Below are positions 10,076 to 20,923 of a stretch of 64,000 nt of DNA, piece after piece. Below the pieces are notes generated by a model. That model saw only the letters and a program-made list of their open reading frames with translations, was not told where the DNA came from and made no database searches. Numbering within the stretch: position 1 is the stretch's first letter; each line of letters opens with the position of its first letter. The translations under genes were made by a program, and so were the position numbers. Origin of the DNA: Orcinus orca (lineage: Eukaryota; Chordata; Mammalia; Artiodactyla; Delphinidae). The stretch spans positions 21,207,209 through 21,271,208 of the forward strand of contig NC_064561.1 in the NCBI RefSeq assembly GCF_937001465.1, written 5' to 3'.

Positions 10076-10592
10076 CTTCGTGCGTCCGCAGACTTCCCTC
10101 GTCTGATAGTCAGATCTGGGGTGGCCCAGGTTGGAGGCGAGGGTGCTTGATTGGGGAAACCTGAGGGGTTTAAGGACTCTGTTGGGATCGTTTCAGATCC
10201 CAGCAAGAAGCTGAGCAAGTTTTCTCCTCTGTTCCCGGCTAAGTGTTCTCCCTTCTCTGAAGACGCCAGCTTTTCTGAATCACCTTGTTCCCCGGGGGGA
10301 TACAATTGGTGGTTCTGACCGTGGAACGTAGGACCCGGCGCGGGGAAGCCTGAGCTGGTTCTAGTTACTTTGTTTGCAAAGCACTTGTCTTGTCTTTGGA
10401 ATCTTTGTGTATATAACCAACGTTGGGAAGAGCCAGCGTTTTCTCCTCCAAAACACTGCGAGGGGTAACTTTATACGTAAGAAACAAGTGGGCGTTCACA
10501 TCCATCTCTTTTCCAACCACTGAGTTTTGGTTGTGTTTCCTTTCTTTAAGTTTGTCTCGTTTTGAACTGATAACAAAACAAACAAACAACCA
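9528..10592 (+). pseudogene. L1-mobilised retrocopy of a CpG-rich gene 5' end (source unidentified)
   Basis: A GC- and CpG-rich block inside AT-rich intron, bounded by a 16-bp TSD at an L1-type target site and ending in A-rich sequence (ACAAAACAAACAAACAACC, A7). The left half resembles a housekeeping promoter/5' untranslated region and contains TCAAGATGGCGGCGCCC (ATG at 9909). The ATG opens only MAAPRRAAPR before a stop that lies within CCGAG|GTGAGC, a classic splice donor (GT at about 9939). The right half reads like intron: AT-richer, no exon, no AATAAA near the 3' end. I infer a retrocopy of unspliced RNA, probably primed on an internal A-rich stretch. Orientation is sense to GRM7. The antisense and sense frames of 145-155 residues here are GC artefacts. 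Source gene not recognised. Confidence 0.72.
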
Positions 10593-10608
10593 AAAAAACC
10601 ATAGCCAG
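10593..10608 (+). repeat. Target-site duplication, right copy (retrocopy)
   Basis: AAAAAACCATAGCCAG, matching 9512-9527 at 14 of 16 positions. It follows the A-rich 3' end of the inserted block. Confidence 0.82.
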
Positions 10609-10621
10609 TTACACAAAGTAT

Positions 10622-10708
10622 ATACTCTAGTCTCAGTCCTGCCATTAATTAGCTATGTTACCTTAAGTCATTTAATTTTTCTAGGCCTCATTTTTCTCAT
10701 GTGATGTT
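10622..10708 (+). repeat. MIR fragment
   Basis: CTAGTCTCAGTCCTGCCATTAATTAGCTATG... then CTAGGCCTCATTTTTCTCATGTG follows the MIR order (CTCTGCCACTTACTAGCTGTG ... CCTCAGTTTCCTCATCTG). Confidence 0.75.
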
Positions 10709-12424
10709 TTTTCTTTGAAAAAGTATAGTTTCTCGAAGTCGCTAATCTCTGTGTCATAGTTCAGCTTGGAGAAAACCTGTTCTTAACCAAACTCCATGAC
10801 ATTGTATTTCCAGCTCCAACTTTGGACTTTGAGTGAGTTGGGGGCAACTTTTTAAGGATATTTTCACACAGCTTTTTTAGTTAATATCAGTCTAGCTGAC
10901 TTGTCATACTCAGACTTTCTCCCATATTCTTTTACCAGTGTGTTCCTTAGTCATATATATAAAGACTGTTGTGGGAAAAATGACCTCCTGGGTCAGCTTA
11001 CTGCATGGTCATCGACACAGGACAGGGAGTAAGATTCTGTGGATTTTACAGAAGCAGATACAGGTTTCATTAACCATGTCCTCTCTCCTTTCATCTTACA
11101 AAAACAGCAGGCTTTTCTTGAACTGCCAGATAATGCCATCCTGCCTCCTCACGGGCCCCGGGGATGAGTCGCCCAGGGACTGAACTCTAGTAAAACAGGT
11201 GATTGGCTCATGGGTAGGCATCTGACCACGGCTAAGTCTATCAGACTGCTCCCCAGGACTTTTCTCTCAGAGCAAAATGGAAGAATTGTCTTTTCTCTCT
11301 GGAATTTCTAAGCTGGGGAGATATGACTCTGGGACTCCCAGTGACCATCCAGCACAAGGAGAGACTTTCTGTAAAATAAAGTCTTGCAGAGGTAAGCAGG
11401 GCTGAGGGATGGAGAGAGAGCTGGAACCCTGCTGATACTCTGGAACGTCCAGATCCAACTGTATCTGAATATGGCTGCATCCCTGAATTTCTAGTACTTG
11501 TTTGTTGAGGTGGTTGTTGTTGTTTGGTTTTTGTTTTTAAATTTCCTTTGACTATTTTGAATTTGTTTTCAGCCATGTGCATTTGAAAGCATCATAGCTA
11601 AAAGAGCTAATTTCCTACATTAATGTCAGGTTTGCTGACTGGCATTCCTTAAGTGAAAAATCATATCCGCTATTTTCTTTAAGTAAAATCCTTCTAGCTC
11701 AGGTTTGAGATATTCAAAACTCTGCCTCCTACCCCCCTCTTTTCCAACATTTACTATATCACCTTGAAGAACTTGTGACCACATCTTTCCCATCTAGACG
11801 CAGTTGAGAGAGAGAGCAAAGACTTCTGATATAAACTGCAACCTATACGCCTCCTACCTGGAAGCTTTAGAACATACTTGATTCTTGTCATTAAAGCAAA
11901 TCTTTTGTTGTTGTCTCCAGGGCACAGAAGCATTTTCATGGCATAATGGAGTACAAAGTACATTAAGCCTAACTCTACTTCTCACCCTCTTTTACTTTAA
12001 ATAGGCAGAAAAGAACAATCTCAAACACATTTTCCCAACAAATAAAATACATATACGATTATGTTTAGAAGACATTTATGCAACATATAGTTAGACTGAT
12101 GAATTAATGGACCTTTCGCCAATTGGCACAGTAAATATATATGTTCAATGTGCTCAATTAAAAAGAAGACAATAACATATTTTTACAGGTTAATTACCTG
12201 AGAAGAGTATTGTGCCAGCACACTTGATACTACAGTATTTCATGTTTGACAGGTAATCTTCTTTCAATTATATTTACTGCTAAATGTTTCTTGGATCAAG
12301 CTATTAAATTATAAGGTCAAAAGTAAAATGATATGAAATTACAATGATAAAGGGACACATATCCCACTTTATGAGAATAGAAGTTCTAATTTCTTTTCAA
12401 TACTACTAGTAGTGACCACAGTAC
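10709..12424. other. Intron 1 DNA, no gene; one old repeat suspected
   Basis: Nothing coding. About 11200-11460 resembles a common ancient interspersed repeat (GATTGGCTCATGGGTAGGCA, then a GGGACTCCCAGTGACCATCC pattern) that I cannot assign to a family. The remainder is unique AT-rich sequence. Confidence 0.4.
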
Positions 12425-12605
12425 TAATTTGAGCCCTTACTATGAGCCACTGTGCCCATATACATTTAGTTCTTACAGTAGTTCTGCAAAGGGCATATAA
12501 TAATCCACCCTGTAAAGCTGAAGAAAGTGATTCTCATAGCTGAAAGTCACATAGCTGGTGAGTGGCAAAGTCTAGATTCAAACTTAGAGTCGTCTGACAA
12601 TGCCC
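12425..12605 (-). repeat. MIR element
   Basis: CCTTACTATGAGCCACTGTG ... TTTAGTTCTTACAGTAGTTC ... AGTCACATAGCTGGTGAGTGG reads as a nearly complete reverse-strand MIR. Confidence 0.82.
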
Positions 12606-13554
12606 AGGTTGTTGACCACTATGTACACTGCTCAATTGCTGCACCAATAAAGAAGTGCTTGAAATAATTATAGATTTGCCTACCCCGAAACTGCAGTGAT
12701 TTAAAGACATCAAAGTTGCCAGTTGCTTAACCACATCTACTTACAGTAAGAAATTACATTTTATTTCATTTCTAAAACAAGATTAATTCTGCAGGCCCAT
12801 CGAAACTTGAGCACACAAATCCTACCTCCAAATGAAAGATGCTTGTTTTCCATTATTCAACACATGGCCCTGTACAGAGGCAATAAATATATAGTAGAAT
12901 TTTCATTCAAATAAATGAGAAGAGAGGTTTCTTCTTGTCCTGATTCAGTGCCCATCATTATGGATTATGATGGCTCTTCCCAAACTTTACTTCATTCCCT
13001 CCACTCTTTCTACAAAACTCCAGTAATGGAATCCATCATTCAGATATATGTGCAAAGCGAAAAGGCTGTATTAATACAGTTGCTGAAAGTCAAGATAGAT
13101 AGAGCACAGGAAATACATCCTAATAAATGCAACATTAATGTTTGTGTGGGCCTTGGAGTGAGGGGTAGAAGAATTTTCAGTTTAATGGAATATTTTGCCT
13201 CTTGCTATGAAAGTGCGGCTTAATAGTCTTGTAATTGGTCATTTACAGAATCCTCCATCTCTGGGTTTCATGCTTTCTTTACTCTGCAGCTGTTGATTCC
13301 TTCTCTTGTTCTGGATGGAAGAGAGCAACGAAGCCACTTCAAAGGGCTCAGCCTGCCTTTTTGTGTTATTGTTGAGATGAAGATATTTCCATTTATTAAA
13401 GCATACTATTTAAACATTTTTATCATGTTTCAAACTTGACTGTGTCCTGAAGGTATGAGCACAGGCAGACATAATGGGGGATGTTTTCCAGGAGAGAACA
13501 TACCCTTATCAAAGGAATTATCAGAATTTTCATGTATGGATTGAGAATCAAATT
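12606..13554. other. Intron 1 unique DNA
   Basis: No supported gene or repeat. A 102-residue frame at 12915-13223 (+) has no recognisable features. Confidence 0.45.
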
Positions 13555-13760
13555 CTGGAGTTAGACCTGAATTTAAATTCATACTCACAACTTATTACCA
13601 GTCTCATCTTGATCAAACGGTTACCACACTTCTCATCAATTTCCTTATCTTTGAAAGCAGAATAAGAGAAGTATGCCTGGTGGAGTTACACATAAAGCTC
13701 ATCTGATAGAATATTCATAAGGATTTTGCACAAAATATACATGGAAATATTTTAGCACCG
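13555..13760 (+). repeat. MIR element (diverged)
   Basis: TGGAGTTAGACCTGAATTTA ... CTCATCAATTTCCTTATCTT ... GATAGAATATTCATAAGGAT follows MIR order but is strongly decayed. Confidence 0.6.
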
Positions 13761-14049
13761 AGTTTAGCATGCGATTCGTCTTCAATACATTTAAGAGCTA
13801 TTATTTTATTATTATTATGCTATCATTAAATATCACTATTACTTAAGTGTCATTATTGCTAAAATTGCTGTAAAACTACCGCAATAACCCATGATGAATT
13901 CCCCTCTTCTGTTTCCTTTGTTTAAATGGAAAATATATATATAAATCTAGACAGAGAACACTTTAGTGATCCTATTCAGTGGAGTGAGAATTTCCATGGC
14001 ACTGATTAAAACAAATGCTGAATTGCATGGACTTAAGATAGCAGAGAGG

Positions 14050-14264
14050 GGCTTCCCTGGTGGCGCAGTGGTTGAGAGTCCGCCTGCCGATGCAGGGGAC
14101 ACGGGTTCGTGCCCCGGTCCGGGAAGATCCCACATGCCGCAGAGCGGCTGGGCCCGTGAGCCACGGCTGCTGAGCCTGCGCCTCCGGAGCCTGTGCTCCG
14201 CAACGGGAGAGGCTGCAACAGGGAGAGGCCCGCGTACCGCGAAGAAAAAAAGAAAAAAAAAAAA
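14050..14264 (+). mobile_element. CHR-type SINE (copy 2), with TSD
   Basis: Full-length copy from GGCTTCCCTGGTGGCGCAG to GAGGCCCGCGTACCGCG and an A-rich tail. It is flanked by GCAGAGAGG at 14041-14049 and 14265-14273. It inserted at the head of an old MIR. The intact B-box-like GGGTTCGTGCC and low decay point to a recent, cetacean-lineage insertion. Confidence 0.95.
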
Positions 14265-14273
14265 GCAGAGAGG

Positions 14274-14430
14274 CTAAGAGATTTGAAGTTAGACATCCCC
14301 AAGTGTGAATTCTACTGTGACCCTCTTCTAGCTCTAAAACCTTGAGGAAGTTACTTAAACTTTCTGAGCTTACTACTAGTTTCCTCATCTGTATCTTTTT
14401 CAGGACTATTTATCAAGCATCCTCCTGTTC
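14274..14430 (+). repeat. MIR element
   Basis: TTTGAAGTTAGACATCCCCA ... CTTGAGGAAGTTACTTAAAC ... CTAGTTTCCTCATCTGTATC is a clear forward MIR core. Confidence 0.82.
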
Positions 14431-14664
14431 TCTATGCTTGGACGTATCAATGAATAAATTAGACAAGAGCCTTTGCCTGCGTGCTCCTTCTTGCATGCTT
14501 TCTCCCTCCTTACACTCTCGTGTGGAAACGGATGTTATAAATAAATTCTATGCTTTGTCACAGGTTGATGGGCGCTACGGGATAAGGAAAAGGATGTGAA
14601 GCTCACTGAAGAGGCTTGGGTTGGGAGTGCTGGAGGAGTGTACATGTAGGTTCTGTTTTTAAAT

Positions 14665-15450
14665 AGGGTAGTCAGGGTGGATTTTATAAGTTGACATTTG
14701 AGCAAAGACTTGAAGTGAGGGAGTTGTCAGAATGTATGATGGGGAGACCACTCCCTGGGAGCGGTCCCAAAACTCTAAGGCAGAAATATGCCGGGCAGCT
14801 TGGAGGAATATCAAGGAGGCCACCCTGGCTGACTTAGTCAGTGGGGAGGAAGAGACAGCAGGAGGGCTGGAGGTCGGATATGTGATGGGATGGATTGGGT
14901 AAGTCCTGGGAGGCCATCACATGCATTGTGTCTTTTACTCTAAGTGTAGGCAGCCAGGGGCAGGATTTTATCCGAGGTGTGGCATGAACTGTCTCTTGTT
15001 TGAAAAGCATAACTGTATCTGTGGTCTTGAGGATGTGGGGAGAGAGTGGAGTCAGGGAGAATCTCGGGAGGCGACTACAGGATCCTCGAGGTCTATGTTG
15101 GTGGCCTGCACCAGGCTGCTAGTGGCTGGTAATTCTCAGAAGTGGCACATTGGGAAGGTTGTGACAGCATTTCGTGGTAGATTGAATGCAAGAATGGAAA
15201 GGAAGAGGGGGTCAAGGGTGAATTCGAGATTTAGGGCCTGGGGAACTGGAAAGGTGTGGTTTCTGTCACCTAAGATGGAAAAAGTTTGGGGTAGAGCATG
15301 TTTGGGGGGATTAAAGACCAGTTTTGGAGGTATAAGATTTGAGATGTTTTCGTGACGTCCAAGTAGAGACGCTGAGTACACAGTTGGATACACAAGTCTG
15401 CAGTTCTGAAGAAAGGTCGAAACTAGAGATACACTTTAATACAATGGAGA
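14665..15450 (+). repeat. Ancient interspersed repeat (L2-like, family uncertain)
   Basis: Long colinear match in wording to a common mammalian repeat: GGTCAGGGTGG-type start, GACATTTGAGCAAAGACTTG, GTGTCTTTTACTCTAAGTG, then GACGTCCAAGTAGAGACGCT and CAGTTGGATACACAAGTC. The 144-residue frame at 14921-15355 lies inside and is not a gene. I cannot settle the family from memory. Confidence 0.5.
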
Positions 15451-16920
15451 TATTAAGAATAATTACATGGAAGCGCTATTTTAAAGATAAAATGAAGTAA
15501 TGCAATTAGCACTCTGTCTTCTCAAAACATTTAATAACTGTTAGCTAAAATAATTACCTGAAATGAAAAAATACGTATAGTTTCTTTTGTTGTTTGCAGT
15601 AAAAGTGAATAAAATGTCACAATTATTTTAATAGTATTTGTGACACAGTAGTTTTAGTTAAGACACCATGACTACAAACATTTACAATAAACCTTTCAGT
15701 CTCCGGCTTTTCACTCTGATAGGGTACTTGGAACCATATTTTGTAAGGTTTAAGTTAGTTGTCATAGGGTACCTCTTTAATTAGACGTAATTCTGAACTG
15801 TGTAGTTCCATGCAGTTTTATATACATATATGTATAATTATTATTTTATGATTTATCAAACTCAGTTGAAAATTTGCATCACTGATATACATTAGAATTT
15901 AAGCATTTACCCAGGTACTCAAGGAAAAAAATGTACTTGTCTTGTAATTTCCATAGGGGTACTTACTTTCACATTTTCCCTTCACTTTGCAATTGCAAAC
16001 ATGGCAGGGGAAATATCTTACAAGTCTTTGAGTTCCCCTTAGCTATCTGCAAGTCCTTAAACAGCCTTTGTGGCTTAACCAAAATTCTCTTCCATCTTCA
16101 TTCCGCTAACAGATATTGGTCTAAGCATGTACTTATACTAAAAAATGCATGACCACGTTGTCTCTACACATCTATAATTTTATGTTAACACTATCATTAT
16201 GTAAGCTATACTTTAATTGTAATTATAACAGATTTTATGTCAACACACATCCATTTCTAGTGTTCATCTGGTGGTCAAGGGAAGAGCAGCATGTCGTAAA
16301 TTTTATCAAAATATAACATCTGAAGAATAGAACAGAGGGTAATTGTGTAATTCTGTATTCACTCTAATTAAGTTCAGTGGAGTTGGCATAATAGAATTAA
16401 GATGAAAGAAAAAGACATCGAGGTACCATGGCTCCCTCTCCTAACACACCCTTTTCGTATCCGAGAGCAGAGACTCAGCACCTTTCTGTACAGAAATGGA
16501 GACAGGAAGAGGCCAGAGGATGAATGACAGGCACGAATGAGGTGGAACTTTGAAGAGCAACATGGAAATAAAATACTTCTTTTGTATTTGGTAGGTGGGG
16601 AAAATGTACCAGTGTGTATGCCTACTGGGACCACGTTTTCCAGAACAGTTAAGCCGCGTGTCAACTATGCTGTCCCACCTTCCTCGTAAGTAGGAACATC
16701 CTGTTACTTGAATCTTTGCTTCCTGTTTCTTGATAGCTGGTTGAGAAGATTATCACAGGAACTGCATCTTGTTAGCAAACACACTGTTTTGAAATGATTG
16801 ACACTCACTGAAGAGTGGCAACTCCAAGCTTGCTCTCTCTTGATCTTGGACTATTTAAGTCTGGAGTGCAGGAGTGGGTTATGGGGAAAGACCATTGGAA
16901 TTCTTATGTCTTCAGCATAA
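15451..16920. other. Intron 1 unique AT-rich DNA
   Basis: No gene or confident repeat. A short AT alternation (TATACATATATGTATA) lies near 15820. Confidence 0.45.
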
Positions 16921-16925
16921 TGGTT

Positions 16926-17195
16926 ATAGCATAATGGTTAGGAGTGTAGGTGCTGGTTCAAATCTCTGCTTTCCACTTGCTAACCATATGAGCTTGGGCA
17001 ATTTACCTGATTACCTGAACCTCAATACTCCTGCCTATAAAATGATGTTAATAATATTTCATCCTCATAGACTTGTTTTCAATGTTAAAATGAAGTCACT
17101 TACACCAAGCACTTAATACAATGCCTAGAGCATAGTAAAGTCTATTATTATTACTATTACTACTACTAATACTATTATTACTATTACTGTCACGA
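16926..17195 (+). repeat. MIR element with trinucleotide tail
   Basis: Near-complete forward MIR: AATGGTTAGGAGTGTAGGTG, TTGCTAACCATATGAGCTTG, CTATAAAATGATGTTAATAA, then AATGCCTAGAGCATAGTAAA, followed by a TTA/CTA repeat tail (17143-17190). Confidence 0.9.
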
Positions 17196-17524
17196 TGCCA
17201 GGTGCTATTTTTCCTATGCCTTATTCCATTATCTTTTGCCCTGTCCCCCCATTTCTGTCTTGTTTCTGTACAAGGGTAGGTTTGTCACAGAGCATTTTCT
17301 TTCCCTAGTGTCTGACTCTTAGTCATCAAGGTGACTGGTCCACGACCCGGCATTCATTGCTGCTTGTTGAAGCAACCCATTTTGAGAAGGGGAGTTGGAT
17401 ATTGATGCCAAGTTGGGTCAAGGAGAGAGAATTTTCTCTCTTCTGCACTCAGAGAGCTAAGTGAAATATTCAGGCCTCAGAAGGAGAATCAGGCAAAGGG
17501 CAACATGCTTAATTTCATACCTTA

Positions 17525-17790
17525 GTGATTAAGAACAAGTCAGACAGGCTGGTTTTGAACTCATTTCCGTCATGTACTGACAACGGGATCTTAGGTGCTT
17601 TTGTAACCCGTCTGAGGCTCAGTCAACATCTGAAAGAGACGAATAACATTATCAGGACCTAGCGTATAGCCTCGTTGTAATAAGTGAGTAAATCCTTTTA
17701 AAACGTTCAGCACGTTGTTTGGCATATAAACACTTAATAAAATTTAGCTTCTTTGACTACTACCGCTGCTAATATTATTAAGTAGCTGAG
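17525..17790 (+). repeat. MIR element
   Basis: GTGATTAAGAACAAGTCAG, AACTCATTTCCGTCATGTAC, GAGGCTCAGTCAACATCTGA, then TTGTTTGGCATATAAACAC, ending in a degenerate trinucleotide tail. Confidence 0.85.
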
Positions 17791-17994
17791 CAGATCCGAG
17801 GCCCATTTTTTTCTTAGATTGCACATAATCATTTGGACAACCAGCTCACATTGATCAACCATTGCTTATATATAAACCCCCATGAACGCAAAGGTGCTTT
17901 AACTCTCTCCCAGTCAGAGCCTGTTCTGGGGGCAGAAGCAACACCGGCACTACCCCCGTCATCTTTGCCTTTATTGTCACTACACTCGCCTGCC

Positions 17995-18190
17995 GTACTG
18001 AGCACTTACTGTTTGCCAGGCACCAAATTTAGCCCTGCATATGCACTATATCATGTAGTTCTCACACTCAGGTGGGAGACATTATCATCATCCCCAATTT
18101 TCAGATAAAGACGCCGAGGTGTTGGAAAGGTAAGAAACTTGACCCACAGCAAGAGATGGAGCCGGTGTATTCAAACCCTTCTCTCTGACC
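17995..18190 (-). repeat. MIR element
   Basis: GAGCACTTACTGTTTGCCAG, ATTATCATCATCCCCAATTT, then ACTTGACCCACAGCAAGAG: reverse-strand MIR. Confidence 0.85.
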
Positions 18191-19200
18191 TCAAGAACCC
18201 TTAAATATTAGCATACTACTACATCCTAGTAAGAAAATCTGCTTCCAGCCACTCTGGTGAGAGTAGAAATGATTCTCAGTCCCCACATTCCTCTATTGCC
18301 CATGCCACCCTAGCCTCAGGACTAGGTGGGAAAGGAAGTGATCTCTTCAAAGAGCAGCCAAAGGGAACCTACTCCCTTCTGCCATGTCGTAATCAACTAA
18401 CCAATATTTTATTTCCTTCTTAAGAGTCCCCACGTGTTCCTTTTGGTACTTAGCTTGGCCTTTTAGAATTCTGACATTCTGTACATGACTCATCCACTGT
18501 ATTTCATGTTACTTTATTGAGGTCAAGTATAGGGTCTTACTCATCCTGAAGTCCGGTTATCCCCTGTCACATCTAACTCTGTTCTTTTCTTCTTGTAGGA
18601 CATCTGCAGATATTTATTTGAATTTTGTTGAATTGTTCTCATCAACAGTACATTAAAAGTTATACAGAAAGTGCTTTCTTATAAGGAAAACCATCTAAAT
18701 AGATTTCTAGCTCTTTACTTTTTATAGCACTATTGTAGAGATTATAGATCTGCAGGTAATATTTTTTAGATTGAGTTCTTCATATCATCTTATTTTTACA
18801 TATAATGATAAATCTGAATTTTCTCTATCAAAACTCTGAGACTTCACTGGCTTGTAACTTAGCTTGTTGATATGTGTTGTTGACTTTTCCATTTACAATG
18901 ATGTTTGATCCTGGTAAGGATGGGGCTGGGTGGGAAGGTACATCTTAGGGCCATCAATTGGTTTTGTAGAGAACGAACAGAAAGATCTAAAGTCTCATCA
19001 TACTTCTGCAGAACTCATGAATCATTTTATTATAATTCCATTCATTCAGGGAGTATAAAACCATTTTCAAATTGTTATTCCTAATTTGTTCACCTTCTCT
19101 TCCTTAGTCTTAGTGAGAAGAGAGCAGGCTGAATGGAAGACAGTCATTATGACCACTGGGGCCACTAAGGTAGGCATCAGTCCCAGAGTTTTGTTTTCAT
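18191..19200. other. Intron 1 unique DNA
   Basis: No supported gene, exon or named repeat. Confidence 0.45.
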
Positions 19201-19204
19201 CTCT

Positions 19205-19445
19205 CCGCTATTAATAGTGGCTAATGTCTTGAGTGCTTACTTGGTGCAAATTACTTAGCCGACCATGGCAAATGGGTTGTGTCATTTCATCCCCTGATAG
19301 TCATACAATTAATGTATGTATTATTATGATATCCCATAATGCATACATGGAACAGAGCCTCAGAAGTAGTTATTTGCTCACCAAAATATGGTAGATGTGG
19401 AATTTGGACTCAGGTCTGATAGACTCCTAAATCACTCCTAGTGAT
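19205..19445 (-). repeat. MIR element (diverged)
   Basis: CTTGAGTGCTTACTTGGTGC, then AACAGAGCCTCAGAAGTAG and GGACTCAGGTCTGATAGAC follow reverse MIR order. Confidence 0.75.
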
Positions 19446-19624
19446 TTTTACCACTGAATTAAAGTTGTATACCTCTGGAGAGTAGATAGTTTCTAAAATT
19501 TCCTCAGCTTTAACATTTTATAATTAAATTTTTGTCTGATGGCAAGCTTAACAGTTAAGATGGGTAGGAAGGAATGCCAGCCTGTTGAATGGAATTTCCC
19601 TGAAATAAGCCTGTTTTATGACAC

Positions 19625-19720
19625 CAGTTCACTGATTCATTCACTCAGCATGTATTGAATGTTTGCTCTGTGCAAAGGCATTTTAGGCATCACAGTGGAG
19701 TGAGCGCCCCTTCCATAGAC
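19625..19720 (-). repeat. L2-like fragment
   Basis: TTCACTGATTCATTCACTC, then TATTGAATGTTTGCTCTGTG, resembles the reverse of an L2 3' end. Confidence 0.45.
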
Positions 19721-20257
19721 TCTCCTGCAGCACTCAGAGAAGTCTTGGACTGGTTTGCCTGTTATGGAATGGGGCTTGGTGATAGAAGCCTGGTTTGTCC
19801 TCCACTGATAAAACTAAGACATACTCATATGAGTTTAGAGGCATCTTGAAGCCGTGGGATAGTAACACACATGAATCTTACCATTTTTGCCTGGGATTAA
19901 TGATATAAAGGCTTTGGATTTGGGTATGGAAAATGGGTGCAATTATGGGCGTGTTGGTTCTACATATATAGACATCACGTGTCATCAGCCTGCAGCTACC
20001 TGCCATTCCTCACTACTCCTTCTTTTCACAAACCAAACAAGTACCTTCTTATCTCTCCTGTGGATAAGCTCTTGACAGTGGCACTAGGGCCTCCCTCAAT
20101 AAGTACATCATTGGCTAAACCAGTGGTTTCTCAGATATGCTCATTGAACAACCCTTAAGGTGGATTGACATTCCACTGCCTAGAATAGAATATGGTGTTC
20201 TTTAGAAATCGGGGGGAAAAAATAGGCCACCAGATGTACTTTCTTTAATTTAAATTG

Positions 20258-20299
<42 letters not shown>

Positions 20300-20400
20300 C
20301 AATTGTTATATATGTATCTGTATACGTGTTCATATATATGAATGATTTAAAATTGAAGAGATAGATATATACACACACATGTATATTTAAATTTTGGCTT
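20258..20400. repeat. TA microsatellite and related AT-rich repeat
   Basis: An uninterrupted TA alternation at about 20262-20296, followed by degraded TATG/CACA repeats. Confidence 0.95.
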
Positions 20401-20906
20401 CTGTTAGCAAGTAGTAAATTAAATTATTAGCAGATCCATACTGCAGGGAAATAACCAATCAGATTTCATTCAATAGCTTGCTTTTTTGTAGATTTATGGT
20501 TGTGATTTTATATCTGCAGGTATGTTTGCTGAAGAAAATATTTCTGCCACTTTACACAAAATTAAATTCATTTAATACCAATGCGACATGTCTCAAATGT
20601 CTTAATACAGTTTTAATCTTTAATCGCATCAGAAGTATGAAATTAGAAACATACCCCAAAATCATTTGAAGATATAATTACTTTCATTTCCCTTATACTT
20701 TTGAGACTTTTGAAAAATAAGTACTTAGTTGTACTTATCTGTTTCTGTCTCTCTAAGGATAGCAAACACTGAAACACAATTCTTTTTAAAAGTCAATATT
20801 AAAAATATATTGTCCAAGATGATCAAAACTAAGGAAGTGGCAAAGAAATTCAAAAATTTAAACTTTCAAAGGATGCTTTTTTTGAGAATGTGTAGTACTT
20901 GTTCTT

Positions 20907-20923
20907 CTGAAGGAATTAATCTT
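20907..20923 (+). repeat. TSD of the 20.9-23.3 kb L1, left copy
   Basis: CTGAAGGAATTAATCTT, identical over 17 bases to 23255-23271. Confidence 0.93.

Noticed and set aside
14921..15355. 144-residue frame as a small gene
   Set aside because: Lies within an old interspersed repeat and shows no recognisable domain.
20262..20296. TA alternation as a TATA promoter or origin
   Set aside because: A plain dinucleotide microsatellite with no supporting context.
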